From contig JAZGTN010000097.1 in the NCBI GenBank assembly GCA_037783415.1, positions 2,852,001 to 2,916,000 on the forward strand: 64,000 bases of DNA, in the 5' to 3' direction. The notes beneath the pieces are model-generated. The model saw nothing but the letters and a program-made list of their open reading frames with translations. It did no database searches and was not told where the DNA came from. Below, one piece after another: positions 21,059 to 36,000 of the stretch. The number at the start of each line of letters is the position of its first letter. Position 1 is the stretch's first letter. This DNA comes from Leptasterias polaris. Taxonomy: Eukaryota > Echinodermata > Asteroidea > Forcipulatida > Asteriidae. A program made the translations under genes and the position numbers.

Positions 21059-24000
21059 CTGGTAGAAAGACAAATCAAACAACATTTTACACTTGAATAC
21101 ATGCTACATTAGTAGTGGGATGAAATTGCAGGCCCTAAATTATGCCGGCCGGGTTTCAATTCAATTCAATGTTTATTGTCCATAAATTGGAAATTTGCTC
21201 TGTCGAACATGCTCATAACCGTAAAAATATATTATTAAAAATGACAGAATTACAAATTATGTTGAAGAAGAACAATATTTTACACTTAAAAAAAAAACTT
21301 AAAACTGTATTTACACAAAGGCACATACAAAAATTTACTTCATAAAAAATGAAAACAAGAAATAACAGGAGAGAAAGTTACTGACTGTCGTTAAGAATAC
21401 GAATAGAATTTGGTAGAAAGGAGTTTAAATATCTATTGGTTCTGCACTTCAATTAAAGAAATAGGTCTCAAAATTCAAAAAGTAGCTCCACATATATACC
21501 TTGCAGGAAAATACTGACTGTTGAAGCGCCTTGAGCGTCACTGAGTGACGGATATGAGCGCTATATAAGAAGCCACTATTATATTATTATTATTATTCAG
21601 ACTTCTCAGCCTCCTACCAGACCTCATTTCCTCATAAAATTCCTGTAATGGATGTGTAATGTAACTATTAGTTTTCTGTTGGCAGGCCAGACAGGGTCCC
21701 CATACTGTGGTTTGGCCATAGGCCTGGTGACTATAGTCATGTTTCTTTATCTTTTTCTTCCATTCTGTGCTTTTTATAACTTGTTTATTCGCTTTTAATC
21801 ATTTTTTGAGTGTAACAAAAAGTTGTAATTATTATTATTTGAAAGTTACCTCTCTGGTGCAAACACTTAAAGGTACACAGTTTTGTTTATCACACAGGCT
21901 CGGTTTCACCAAAAGCTCAGACTGATCTTAATGATTTTAACTGCAGATCACTCTTAATTGCTAAGCAAAGTGTGATGTCAATACAAACCACTACGGTAAT
22001 GCTGACAACTCATCTTGAGATGAATCTTAATGCTTTGCGAAATTAGCCCCACAACTAGTACCTTTCTGGAAGCATATTTTCAACTAGAATCCTCTTTAAT
22101 ACAATGCAATGCACACTTTAAAAAACCACTTTGTTTTGTTTTTCAGCACAAACTAATCTGGTGCAATCAAAAGCCTGTTATGACAACACAAAAATAATAT
22201 TTGTTGTTTTCACTGAAACGATCAATTTTTTCACAGGTGTATGGTATGTTCATAACTTAAATGTATGTACTTGTTATTCAGCAACAAGTGATGTCAGTTT
22301 ATTTACAATGCTGGCAAAAAAAAAATGTAAATTATATTGGACAAGTTCACAATAATGATGAAATCAAACTTTGAAAATGTTAACCGGGAAACAAAATTCT
22401 GCAGCACTTACCACATCGTGCATCCTCTGAATCAACCCGATCTGTTCCCGATGGACAGACAGGCACACCAAAGCTTGATGACTTATTGGTGTCGATGTCA
22501 TATGTGTCATTGTCAATGCTGATGGCAAAGTGACCAGCCACCGTCTGGTTCACAAGATAACTTGCACTGTCCTGGAGCTCACTGATAGCAATCGCAGAAC
22601 TGCTATGATTTGTCACTGGTCATTTACAGGAAAACAAGAAAGAAATCAAACATTGTGAACATTATCTCTTAGAGTGAGTGTGTACCTTTGGTAATTACTC
22701 AACCAGTAATGATCATAAAACTCACTTGGCAAGAGGCACTGCAGCTGTTGATAATGGATAACATTTTGATAAAAAAATTCCCTTCAAAGGAATGTGGTTT
22801 TATAGAGAGAAATTCTAAAACATTTCAATCTGAGAAACGTTTTTGCATGAAATGTTTCTCAGATTGTGTATTCCAATTATGGATTATTCTTCCTGCGTGG
22901 ACATTACTGGACCAGATTTCTGGCGATATCTCAAAAATACTACCTACTTTTATTGTATATATCTTTATTTATATAGGAATAAATCAATCGAACGGTTCCA
23001 AAACCCAAATGTTTACTTTGCCTTTAAGCCTTATTAGTTTATTAGTTTATAGGAACTTTTCTAACTGATTTCAGCACCATTTGGTGAACTCTGAGGGTAA
23101 CAGGTACCTGTGACGACCTCATCACTTTTGATCCCACGCTTTATGCATTGATTTATTACCACTAGTAACAACGTTCATCAGATCAGCTACTCTTGTACTT
23201 ACCTTGTTCATTGGTGAGGTTGTTGGTATCTGGGATGTGTACATCATGCTCCAATATGATGTTGACTTTAACCCAATTCTCATCAACTGATCGCTTACGC
23301 CGTCCGCTTTGTGGTTGACCTCCCGAGGGACTACAGCCAATAACCTGAGGAGCATACAAACAAAAAAGTGTTTTAGAAAGTTTTGTTTTGATACTCGGCC
23401 CATAACATGGCCCGGCGCAAGGATGGTGTACAGTTTCTTGTTCTTAATTATGATGTATGAAAAATCCTCTCTAGCTTAATGGGAACGGGCCTCATCAGGT
23501 GATCTTTAAAGAAACAAACTACTCTCAACAAATTGTGGTGATGCTGGCTCTACCAGTGCCTCGTTGAGAATCATTGAGAAGGTGGCACATGCACTTACTC
23601 GACTACGAACAAATCAGCTGAAGTGAACCTTATGGGTCAAGCGAGGGTGCAAAGCAAGAAGGTGTATGAAAATTACACTGGTCCCCTGTTCCTGTTGTAG
23701 GATAAATGACAGGCACTGGTCTTACAAACCCAAAGGTTTCATTGGATAGACATACATACATGCAATGATTATATCTACCGGTACCAGACTGATACTACAG
23801 ACATAAATGTTTTCATGTACACACAGCATTAAGGCATACAAAGATTAAGTGGGTCAGGTAACCAGCGGGTTCTAAATGTCAGTATCTGGTGTTATTTATG
23901 CATCTCCAAGTATGACATCAGTTATTCGGGCTACAACATGTGCATAAGAAAATGGGCTGTCACATTTGGTATGCATGCAGTGAGCAAAACCATTTTGCAA

Positions 24001-27000
24001 CTGTGAGTAACAACATCAACCACTCCAATGCAGCCCCATACGGGATGTGGATGCCTGCATCATGCCTAACAATAATACAAACATTTAAAAAGTGCATTTG
24101 CAATGTGCTACAACAGAGCATTTAAAGTCAACATGAAAGAAAACCAGACATCACAATACAAGTGTTTGTTGTAGTAGGAGCTTCAATTCATGACAACTCA
24201 ATACTTAAAAGATTGTTTTGTTACAAACTAATTTCTCTTCAGGAATTCCAAATTACTTCTGAATGACAACAATATTTACTGATAATGAGGCAAGAGATAT
24301 ATCGGTTTGTATTGTTTAAAGAGTGGATGACAATTGGTCTTGATGTACTTCTATTGGGTCTGTTGGCACAGTGCCGAGAGTGGCTGCATTGAAGCAGTAG
24401 CAGAATCAACATTCACTGTTGGTCTGCAATTACACACCTTAGACTGCTTGACAGAGCAGCCATTGTCTTTGACACACTTGATAGAGTTGACGCTGGATGT
24501 AACTGCTTTACTGACTTGCTGATATACCGTGTTATCCTTGGCCACATTGATTCCATTACACACCAGGTTGGCATATTCCACAACAATCTCCATGGCGAAC
24601 TTGGACGGTGGTTTGTAGCCTGTAAGAAAAGCATACTAATCCATACAGTAGCAAGCCAAATTTAGTATTTAGAAATTTACAGTCCCAAATATAACCTATA
24701 AAATGAAGGGAACAACAATAGTTTTAAGATGGGTATGCTTGGAAGGGGAAAAAAGACTAGGAGGAGAAACATCACAAATGGGACTGCACGCTGTCCAACA
24801 GCTGAAATCATGACATGATTTGCTCGCATTCCATTGCATTATAACCTCATGGAAATAAAACTCATCAATGGGATATCTTCTTATGGAGCCAATTGGAATA
24901 AAAAAAGGTGCTTGAATGGAAAATTACTGAAGCTTTACTTCACACCCTTTTGCACATCTTTTGACTTTGATTGTGTATGGATCCATTTACAAGCATCTGA
25001 CCAATGTTGACACTCCCTGTAGAAGAGATGTCCACCGTGGTGAATTGAGGACCTACTGGTATTTCCCTGACAATATCTTTCTGAAATGTTGTTCCACGGT
25101 GGAAAATGGAATGATCGACCAACCTGTACACTTAGGGAAGTTCACTCTTGGGTCTGCATCCGATTCATGAGACCACTGGTAGTTGGTAGATGGACCACAG
25201 CGATAAGCTCGCAGTACAGCCCTACTGAAGACATAGCCTTTGAGGCATGAGATGGTACAATTCTGCTCTTCACCATCAGTCTCACAGTGTAGCTCTCCAT
25301 TGAACGGGTGTGTCAAGATCTTACAGCCTGAAATAATACGGGATTACACGCTAGAATATTATCTCATCCGTAACTAAAGCAAAATATATTCATATTTGTG
25401 TGTGGGTTTTTCCTGATGTAATTGTCAGATGTTGGAAGTACATTGCCAGGTTCTTATTATTTCACAATATTTGTGTGTTTCTGAAAATAAAAAAACATTC
25501 TGGATGTTTGGTACAACTCCATGTTTTCATCAAATTCTGATAAAATTACTCAAAACACTTTAGGCTATCCTGCTGGTGAGTTGATACATCACTCATGCAC
25601 ATACCTGCTACAGCTTACAGCTCCAAAACTGGTGTACGTTTATGTGTAGAAAAACTGTATATTACCAAAAGCTATTCATATCAAGGGCCTTTCTTCTGAC
25701 AGAAACTCATATTTTGTAATCAATGACTTATAATTCCTCATAACTATAAAGTATCATTAAACATTTTTCAATTCAGGAGAAACTGCTAAGATGTAGGTGA
25801 CTTACTGGGGCATGGTCTAGTGTTGCATTGCTGGGTTTCAGTGAGAGGGCCAACGCAAGGGTTACCTCCATGGGCTGGTTGGGGGTTGGTACAAGTACGT
25901 TGATGTGACTGAGTACCACCATTACAGGATACACTACAGACACTCCAGTCACTCCATGCAGTCAAACCACCATCAACTGTCAGGGTGATGAAATAAAGAA
26001 CATGAATCAGGTTGACTATATAGTGGTTCCCCGCATCAAACTCTGTGGACCCGGTTCCAATCCCACCTTGGACGAGAGCCTTACATAAGGATTAAGTTTT
26101 TAGTACCCCCTGACTGTGTGGGGTTTCCCTATTTGGGGTTTTAAACAGAAAGTCTTTTCAGTGTCTTTTATTCATCCTAGAATTGCTCCGTTTATAAAAA
26201 TATTTCGTTATAATAATAAATATCATTTTTGTACAGCGCCCAAACCGCCTAAACATACATAAAGACACAAAAAAGTGTGTGAACATTAAGTCAATTATAA
26301 TTGACAAAAATTGACAAAAAGAAAGAACAGAAAATACAATAATGACATACAAAAACAACAAGTTTAACACGATCAATACCAGGCATTTAAATGTCAAAGA
26401 TAAACTGAGAGGAGTCCTATTGGGTCAGCAATAAACAACCTGAGTAAACCAAAACAAAATCTGAATATTTGTGCTTGGTGCTTGGTTAAGTTACCTTTTT
26501 CAAGCTCACACAGTTGTCCTGAGAATCCTAGTGGGCATTCACAAGAGAAAGTTCCTATACCATCCACACAGCTGCCACCATTCTCACAGGGTGTTGGTGT
26601 TCCACAGTCATCGATGTTAATCTCACAGTGTAGTCCGGTGAAGCCAGAGAGACACAGGCAGATATAGCGACCTAAGTCATCTTTGCAGGTACTACCAAAC
26701 TGGCATGGACTGGAAGCACAGTCATTCACCACTGTAAGGGTTGGTTACAAGAGATCAATACAAATCAGTGAATTTTTTCCATCCTCGCCTCTAGTTTGCT
26801 TTAGGCCTAAAACACCCCATACATAGATTCTGCCTTGTGATTGGTTTAGAGCGCATCTCATGGTATGTCTTATTTTTACTAGAAAGCCTTGGGATGCGAC
26901 GAACTATACCCATAGCAATGAACGTACTATTTCCATAACAACCAATGGCATATGGTGATAGAACAGAAATATATGTATTTTAGTAGAAGGCCAAGCTCCT

Positions 27001-30000
27001 AAAACTTGTTTTGCAGATGTGGATTAATTTTGCATGGAGGAGGGGTATGTACTCCTCCCCAAAACTGCCATTGGTTTTAAATGTTTAAAGTAATCATATA
27101 AAATTCACACAACCAAACGGAGGCTGGAGAACAGAATAGTCAGTCCCCTTTGATGGGGCCACATCAGTACATCATTTATTCACATAGGGAATCAGACAAG
27201 GATGGCAACCATGATAGATGTGGTTTAATGTTGCAAAGCTGCTAAACACCAAAGTCTGCCGAGTAAATTTATCTGTCGCATAATAATTGAGAACCACACC
27301 AGTCAAAGACAACATAAAACACCACAGTGGTAGTCGACTGGCTCCCTACTATTAACAACTTGTTTTCTGACCAAGGTGTTACCAGCAGATACCAGACAGA
27401 GATCGCCCAAGAGAGTTGTATATGCACAAAACCAAATCTATTTACCATCACACTGCGAGGGGGTCTGAACTTGGACTCTTCCAAAGGAGGCTGTCTCGAG
27501 GAAGTCGGCTGCTGCGATGACATTACCAGGGTTTACAGAGCCACAGGTACTAGCAAGGTTGCTAATCACAGAGCCCGCTAATGCTGTATCCCACATGTTT
27601 ACACCACTCAGTGCACCATGTAGCTTACTTGATGAAGTGGATGCTGCTTAAAAAAATACAGATTTTCTCAAACATTTGACAGTATATTTCTTACTTTACT
27701 CAAATCAGCTGTATTAGGTCGTGTTGTGCAGTATTAACTTTTCTGTGAAAGCAACAATGTTCAGGGAAGACTAACAAGTTGTGGAAGGAAGTGCTTTGTT
27801 TTGCATCACAACTAGTCAAAAAGACCATATGTAATCAATTTGAGACTCACCTGAGCCGTGTATCTCTCCAAGTGTGAACTGTCCTCCACTATCGATACGG
27901 CTACCGGGTTGTATTTGGTGTTGGGTCTGGACTACATGACCATCTTTATAGATCATAAGATTCCCGCCATGTTCGTTCCAGGAGATGGCAAGATGATGCC
28001 AATGATCGTCATTTACACTGAACAACGTGGAATACTGGTATCTAGAGTATTTAAATAACAATATATTTTATTTATGAGGCAATTACATAGAAATGAAAAT
28101 GATAATAATACGTAGTTCTTATAAAGTGCTTTATCACATCCGATGGGCATCTCAAAGCACTCAGTATTTTTTTCCTATTTTTTTCCCAATTTTGTCAATA
28201 CCTTTGTTCGGGGGTACCTGTCAGAAGCCATACAGCCTTTAACTTCCATGTAGCCAGAGATCACACCCAAGTTTACAATACAACCCGGGTAGTGGCAGTC
28301 AAGGGATCACCTTAGGGGGATGCGTCTTTTAAAGTTCAAATATCAAGTAATAAACCACAAGGGAAACTGACTGAGTAAACATTAAATAATTTGGGGTTGA
28401 ACATAGATTATATATAAACAAATAAAATAAATTAACAAATTAATACTGGAAAATGGGAAGAAAAAAAAGAAAGAAAAAAGTTCACAACGCAAGCTTAATG
28501 ACCCTTACCCCTTTATAAAGATATTCAGGGCCTGAGGATCACTGATGGCAAACTGGGCTGCCTGAAGTGTTGGGTTACTACCTGGCGTTATGTACGACAG
28601 TATTACTGAATTGGTTGATTGTGAGGTGCTTTGAATCCACAGGGTTACGGTGAAAGCTTGCAGGCTCTCCTCCACGGCTTGCTCTATGGTGACAAACTGG
28701 CTGGAAACATTGCTTTGAAACACCATATCATAATAACTTGGGGCATCTGTTGAGATAATCAAGTTGGTAGACTTGTACCATGATGTTTATTTAATTTTAT
28801 TTTATTTCATTATATTTTGTCGTATTTGACCAGGGATAGCCCATCAGTTTTCGATGAAATGTTCTCCCTGGGGACCCTGGATGTTCACATCTTCTTTGGT
28901 TTGCTCTCATATTCAAGTAAATACAACCACATTGAGGCACATTTACCATAAACACATTGGTCATGTATGGTAAACCAAAATATTACACTTTACACATTGG
29001 GACTGGACCGTGGCAAAGTAGTCTGACCCTGTTTCAAGTGACAATATTCATTGTTACTATTTCACACAGGGAACATGACAAACAGTGGTGTTACCAGACA
29101 TTTATTATTTTGGGGGGAAAGTGGGGGGCAAAGATTTATTGGGAGGTGGCTATTTAATGTATCGAAACATTCATTTGTGTATTGTTTTTTTCCGATCTCA
29201 TTTGTTGGGACAAGAGGAGGTTGGGACAAGGGTTCTGAAAGTGGGGGCTCCTGCCCCTTCTGGTTACGCTGCTGACAAAGGCAGTGAAAGGACTTTGGAA
29301 ATGAGGTAACTCTCCTCGTTTTTATGCACGTATACTTTTTTTCTCAGTACAAATATTTCATAATTTGACGAATACATTTTTTCAAACAGAATGAATTTAT
29401 TGCTCTTAATGAAAGTTCCTGAAATCTACATTAAAAGTAAAACAAGCATATCTGATTCAAAAAGTGCCAAGAAAAATAGGATTTTTTTTCTTTTATCTAT
29501 AAATGAAATAACACCAGGAAACTCAAAGTCTTACAATCATTGCAATGTCTGCCGACAAATCCTCGTTTGCACTTGCACCGGTATTCACTCAGGCCGTCAA
29601 TGCACTGAGCTCCATTTTGACAGAGATGTCCTATACAATCATCAATGTCTTTCTCACACTGGTACCCACTGCAGAGAAATCAAAGAAAAAAAAGCGGCTG
29701 ATGGAGGCTACTGTTTGGGTTATTCCAGCAGAGGTATATGTCAAGCTGGAGACTTTATAAAACTACAACTTTGACTCAATAAACACAAAATTTGTTTTTC
29801 AATGAGTGCATTCATTCTTATCCCATAGTTTTGTAAATCCTTATGTATCTACATGAATATGATGGGGAACAACTTAAAATGCTGTGTGTCACTCAAACCC
29901 CAATATTGCCTTAAAAAATAAAAGTATTTATTTCTTAAATATTGAGCCACAGTAACTTTGAGTTTGTAGGTCTTGCAATTTTGGTCTGTGCTATGAAGTA

Positions 30001-33000
30001 CCAACACAGCAAAATAAATCTTTGACCACTCAGAGTTCCAAACCAATCACATTTGAGTTTGTCATGTTAAACGTTGTTACTGTTATGAAACTTGTGATCA
30101 AACTGCAGTATTTGTTGATGATGTTGACTTACCTGTAGCCAGGTTGACAGAGGCAGGAGTGAGTGTTCAACCCATTGATGCATGTACTTTCATGAAGGCA
30201 TGGGTTAGGCTTACAGTTGTCAATTTCCACCTCACACCGAACACCTGTGAAACCTTTTAAGTGGAAAGATACAGGTATTCAAGATGAATACATTCTTAGG
30301 TGGCTGACTCATGAACCGGTTGTAGTCTGAAACATCTGAGTGCTGGGTGGTTGCAAAGATTGTACTCCTGGCCCAGTGTGCACAACGCACGCCGTACACA
30401 CATGGTTTTAGCCCGTGAGGTAGACAAACAAACAAGTCAAGCGTGCAATTAATTAGCTTGTAGAATAAATAATTAGGATTAACTCTTCTACCGAGACTAC
30501 AAACAAAAATTATATCAAAAGTTGATTAAATAGATGTATTATTAGTAGAGGGCATGGCATGTACACATTAGCACTGTATAGCAGTTTACACGTAGTAGGT
30601 AGAACGCATACCTGGATTGAAATGAGATCAGTGAAACGCATGTTTGGATGCATTCAGTCAGATAAGAAGTAAATATGAGCGGTTTGGCAATTCTTCAATT
30701 AAACCATAACGTCTCATTAGGAAAATCTGTTATGGGTGGAGGAATTGGTATTTGTGCCCAGTACCAGGCGGGAGCAGGGACTGTCGGGCAGTGCTATACA
30801 TAGCTACAAGCCTGCTCATGAATGATGAAACCAATTGGGTAGGGTCTGGAAACCCAATCCATGCATAAAAGCTTCAGTGAAAATCTGATAATTTAACACT
30901 AATGCTATGATGATACATGATGTTAACAGAAAAACTGAAACAATTGTGGGGGGTTTTTTTTTGGGGGGGGGTTTCTTTAAAGGACATCTTTCTTCTGGTA
31001 TTTTTGTATATATTAATTTGTAGTATTTACATAATATTTGCTTTGTTGTTTTTTCCTACTGTTCTTTGGCTATTTTGCTTCGTTATTTTTGTGTAGGCTC
31101 GAAGTATTATTGTTATTATTATTATTGTTATTATTCTTATTATTACTATGTTATCATTATCTTGGGATAAAAACAAATTGATTTACCTTTAGGGCACACA
31201 CAGTGTTGAGCACTGAGGGTAGATGGGACACATTGAGCATTGTTCTGACAGGGTTCAGCAGCACAGATATCTAAAGGTGTCTCACAGTGACTTCCAGTAT
31301 ACCCAGCACTGCACCGACATGTATAGCGATTGGCCTAATAGCAATAGAAAATAAAAACTGGTTTTAATCAGATACTTTTAAAGAGGAGCTCCAAAGTCAA
31401 ATTCAGTTTTGTGATGAGGCACTCGTTTTCCAATAGATAAAAGTACTCATGAAACTTTTTTCCACATTTTCATACTAACTCTATCAATTGGAAAATGAGT
31501 GGATTACAAAACTGAATTTGACATTGCGAGCCCTTCTTTAAAGAAATTGATTACACACAAGGACAGATGCATTCCTGAAACTATCTAAATATCATAGGCA
31601 GTTAAAGTGGAGTGTCTTGCTTATGAGCCTGTGATTGGCCAGGCTGGGAATCCAACAAACATGCAGAAACCTGTCAGAAGATAACACAGTTCCAGCTTGA
31701 CAAATCTAACAACAAGCTGGATGCTAAAAATAGCAAAGTATTACTTTATGCAAGGTGTACTTTTCTGATGACCCGACGATCATCGTAGAGGTATTCAAGG
31801 TAGACAAAGTTTTAAATCAGTGCCTGAACTCTTACCTGATCAATACAGCTGGCTCCATTTTGGCATTGGTGATTAACACAATCATTGACATTAGTCTCAC
31901 AAAGATCCCCTACAAAACCAGTCGGACATTGGCAAGTAAACCCAGCACCAGTTGCATTGCAAGAGCCACCATGCATGCAGGGGTTTGGCTGGCAGAACCC
32001 TGGGTTGATCTGGCAGTGGACGCCTCTCGTCCCATTCACGCAATTGCAGGTGTAGGAGTTGATTCCATCGATGCAGAGGCCTTGATTGTGACAGGGATTG
32101 CTGATGCATTCATTGATGTTGACTTCACAGTCATGGCCGGTAAATCCTGGCCGGCATTTACAGGTGTAGGATTGCAGGCCATCGATACAGATCCCAGAGT
32201 TTTTGCAAGGGGAGCTCAGACAGTCATCTACGTTGATCTCACACTGCTCACCGACCCATCCATCTGCGCAGTTACATGAGAACATATCAACCATATCAAA
32301 GCATGTGCCACCATTGGCACAGGGGTAGGATTGGCACTCATTGATGTCGATGCTACACGTAAGACCGGTGTAGCCTGAATCACATCTGCATCGGTACGAT
32401 TCAATCCCGTCAATGCACTCACCGTGATCACAAGCACTGGGGAAGCAATCGTTCTTGTTAGTGTCACAGTGAGTCCCATTAAAACCAGAAACACACTCAC
32501 ACCGGTAACCATCTGTCATGTCCACACAGGTTCCTCCGTTCTGGCAAGGGGACGACGCACATTCATCGATTTGAATATTGCAAAGGTTACCAGTGAAGCC
32601 ATATTGGCATTCACAGATGAATGTATTATCTCCATCAACACAGATGGCATTATTGGCACACGGCTTGTTAGCACAGTCGTCAAAGTTGATTTCACAATAT
32701 TCACCTGTAATGGGTATTAAAGAAACACAGAGAATGAGATAAGTAGGACTTGAAAAGGTGTATGGCAGTCAGGTTGGTGTAGTGGTACCTTGCCTCGCCT
32801 TCCACCTCTGGGACATTGGTTCGAATCCCACCAGGGGCACTATGTGGATTGGGTTTTCAGTCCCTGCCTGATTGTGTGGGTTTTCCCTGGAATAATTCTC
32901 TGGGGTTTTCCTCCCACATCTAAAACTGAAACTTCCTTCATTGTCTTCTCTCCACGGGGTTCTTGGCTAGTATAGTTTGTCTTTCTGAGAGTCCTTGGCT

Positions 33001-36000
33001 TCACAACCAGAATTAATAAATGAAATTAAATTAAATCTACTATGGTTTGCAGTTACACTGTACACAAATCTCTTAAGGGTTGTGGTGGTTCTGAAAAGAA
33101 GTGGCGAATCAACTTTACATTACAATCAGTATACTCGGTTCATCTTCAGGAAAATCTCTAAAAGACAATCAGAGCATACTGAGCAAAGTATCAAGTTGGT
33201 TAACCACCGGTTCTTTTCAGAACTACAACTCAAGAGAGATGTATCTACACGAAGTTATCGCAAACCTTACAAGAAAAACATAAAATATCTTGATAGTAAA
33301 TGTATGGTGTACTTTCCCATTACTGCATGGTTTTGAATTAAGGTAACAGAAAGTTTCCCATCAAATTTATTTCCAAGTCTTTGTTGTTAACATTTACAGG
33401 TGGATCTTTAATATATGAGCCAAACTCAGCCAATTTTAAAATTTATAGAGTGCCACAGCATTTGTAAAAACTAAACAATTAATGACTGTCATCGGAAGCA
33501 TTTGCTGCAGATGTCCACTCACCAATAAATCCGTCCATACAGAGGCAGAGTTCGTCACCAGAGGGCGACGCACATGAGCCACCGTTAAGACAGGTAACCC
33601 CTTCATAGCAAAGGCCCAATTCAATCTGACAGTCTCGGCCTGACAGACCAGCTGGGCATGTGCAGAAGAAGTCGCCCCCTTCGTCTTCACATGGTGCGGC
33701 ACCGTTGCAAGAATTGGGGCTGCACAGATCACTCCTTACTTCACAATTTGGTCCTGAAAAACAATATGATTTTACATGTATCACTGATGGAAGGGCAGGC
33801 CTGACACCTTGCATTTGTAGAGGCAAGACAGTTTTTATTTGGTAAAGGCACCTCTACATGAGGGAAATACTGGAACATTTCAAGTGGTACCAAGGTAAAC
33901 AAGAGGGTAATGGAGGAAGTTGCCTCTGTTAGGTATCATGCAGGTCAGCTTTTTCTCAACAAAAGAGGTCTAAATGAATGAGTAGTAATTTCTTATCATC
34001 AAAGTTTTACTAAAACATGGTAAGATTACCTAGGACTAAAATCCTCCATTATGCAACCCACAAATCTGTCATGCTTGAAGGTGTAATGAATAGCCTGATT
34101 TACACTCACCCTCAAAACCATCTGCACAGATACACTGATAGCTATTGATGCCATCGATGCATGTACCACCATTAGAACAAGGCTCATTTGTACAATCATT
34201 CAGGTTTGTCTGGCAGTGAAGACCTGTGAACCCAGGCTTGCACTCACAACTGTAGCCGGCTTTTTCAGTGGCTGCTTCAATGCACACACCATCATTGTTA
34301 CAGGGATTGGGATCGCATAGATTTAGATCCAAATCACAGTGAACCCCTCCATGACCACGAGGGCAGGCACACTGATAGTGGTCATCTAAATCTTGACACT
34401 TGGACCCGTTTGCACAGGGGTTGACAGCACACAGGTCCATATCAATCTCACAGTTGTCTCCCTCATAGCCTGTAGTGCAGTAGCAAAGATAGGAGGCAAT
34501 TCCATCAATGCAGGTGCCACTATGCTGGCATGGGTTAGATACACACTCATTGATGGAAGTCTCACAATTATCACCTGTGAAGCCAGCAGCACAACTACAG
34601 AGGTATTCTCCCTCGCCATCGGTGCATGAACCGCCGTTCAGACACGGTTGGCTTAGGCATTCATTGATGTTTGTTGCACAGGTGGCACCAGTAAAACCCA
34701 CATCACATGTACAGTTGAACCCATTGGTCTGGTCATTGCAGGTTCCACTGTTCTTACAAGGTGCATCAATGCAATAGTCAATGTCAATAGAGCAATCAAC
34801 ACCTGTATGTATCCAAAACACACACAAAATTACATCAGGAAAACAATAAACAAAATGCTGGTCATCTCATCAACTAGTAAAGTAACCCACAGCAAAGTCA
34901 ACCCCCCACCCAGAGCAAGCTCCCTTAAATGCCATCCTCCTCCGATCCCCACCACAGAAATGCTCATCTAGAAAATAAAAGGGGCAATTTAACGACTAGT
35001 TGCATTTAGTAGTAAGAAGTCTATCGCAAATGTTACTGGCCCTGGCAAAACCCTAAACTTTAAACCAACTTTCAATAGTGAGATATTGGTATAATTTGAT
35101 TCTCTTAATTTGTCTTTTTCATTTGCTACCAGATTTGTAATGAATCAGTAAAAAATGTACTTATTTATTTTTATTCCAATAAAACAATTGATATAACTAA
35201 TAAGCGAGAGTAATATGCTGAACCCTACTCATCGCTGGCATGATGCCCAACATGCCTTATCAGGCTTCCAGCATTGATGTCATGTTTCCTGATTACAATA
35301 GTAATAACAAATACCAATCCATATTGTTTCAAAAGGGTGTCAGACTATTTGTCCTCCTTGCCTCAGTTTGATTACATTAGTTTGAATGAAGACTAAGATG
35401 AAAGTCTGGTTACCTGTGAATCCTGCAGGACATGAGCAACTGAAAGCATCAAGTTCATCTAGACAGGTCCCACCATTGAGACAGGAATCTTGTTGGCAAT
35501 CATCCACGTTGGTCTCACAGTGCTGGCCTGTTAAGCCCACTGGACACTCGCAACGGTACCTCCCTATCTGCTCTACACAAGTTCCATTGAGACAGGAATC
35601 GCCCAAGCAGAAAGTTTGCACTGTGGAAATAAATTTTAAGTTTTGTCCTTAATAAAACATACTAAAATTGTTTAAGATGCCTACGGATTTTTTATAATTC
35701 TACTGGAAAGCACGGAGTATATCTGAGGGCTGACAAAAAAGTCTGAAACTAGGATCCAACTTTTAGGAGGCTTGTTGAAATATTGGCATTTCCACTTTTT
35801 GGTAACCTCTGCATTTATGGATTTCAGGAGCTTTTAGGAACAGTATCCTTGGCACTACAGAAGTAGACCCAAAGAGCAGGATTTTTTGTATGTGAAAAAA
35901 AGAGCTGATTTTTTTCACCAGGCTGACACAAAAAGTCTGAATTCAGACAAAAGTCTGAAATTTCTCGTCCCTGATTATTCTTATCCTTAATAAACAGTGT

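Noticed and set aside
22688..23068. A 126-codon plus-strand frame
   Set aside because: Lies in an intron of the SVEP1-like gene, with no codon bias or homology.
31755..32279. A 174-codon open frame on the plus strand
   Set aside because: It is antisense to the large EGF exon (31836-32704) and is open because of EGF codon use on the other strand. No splice or homology support.
34393..34777. Plus-strand open frames across the EGF region
   Set aside because: Shadows of the minus-strand EGF exon 34110-34802.
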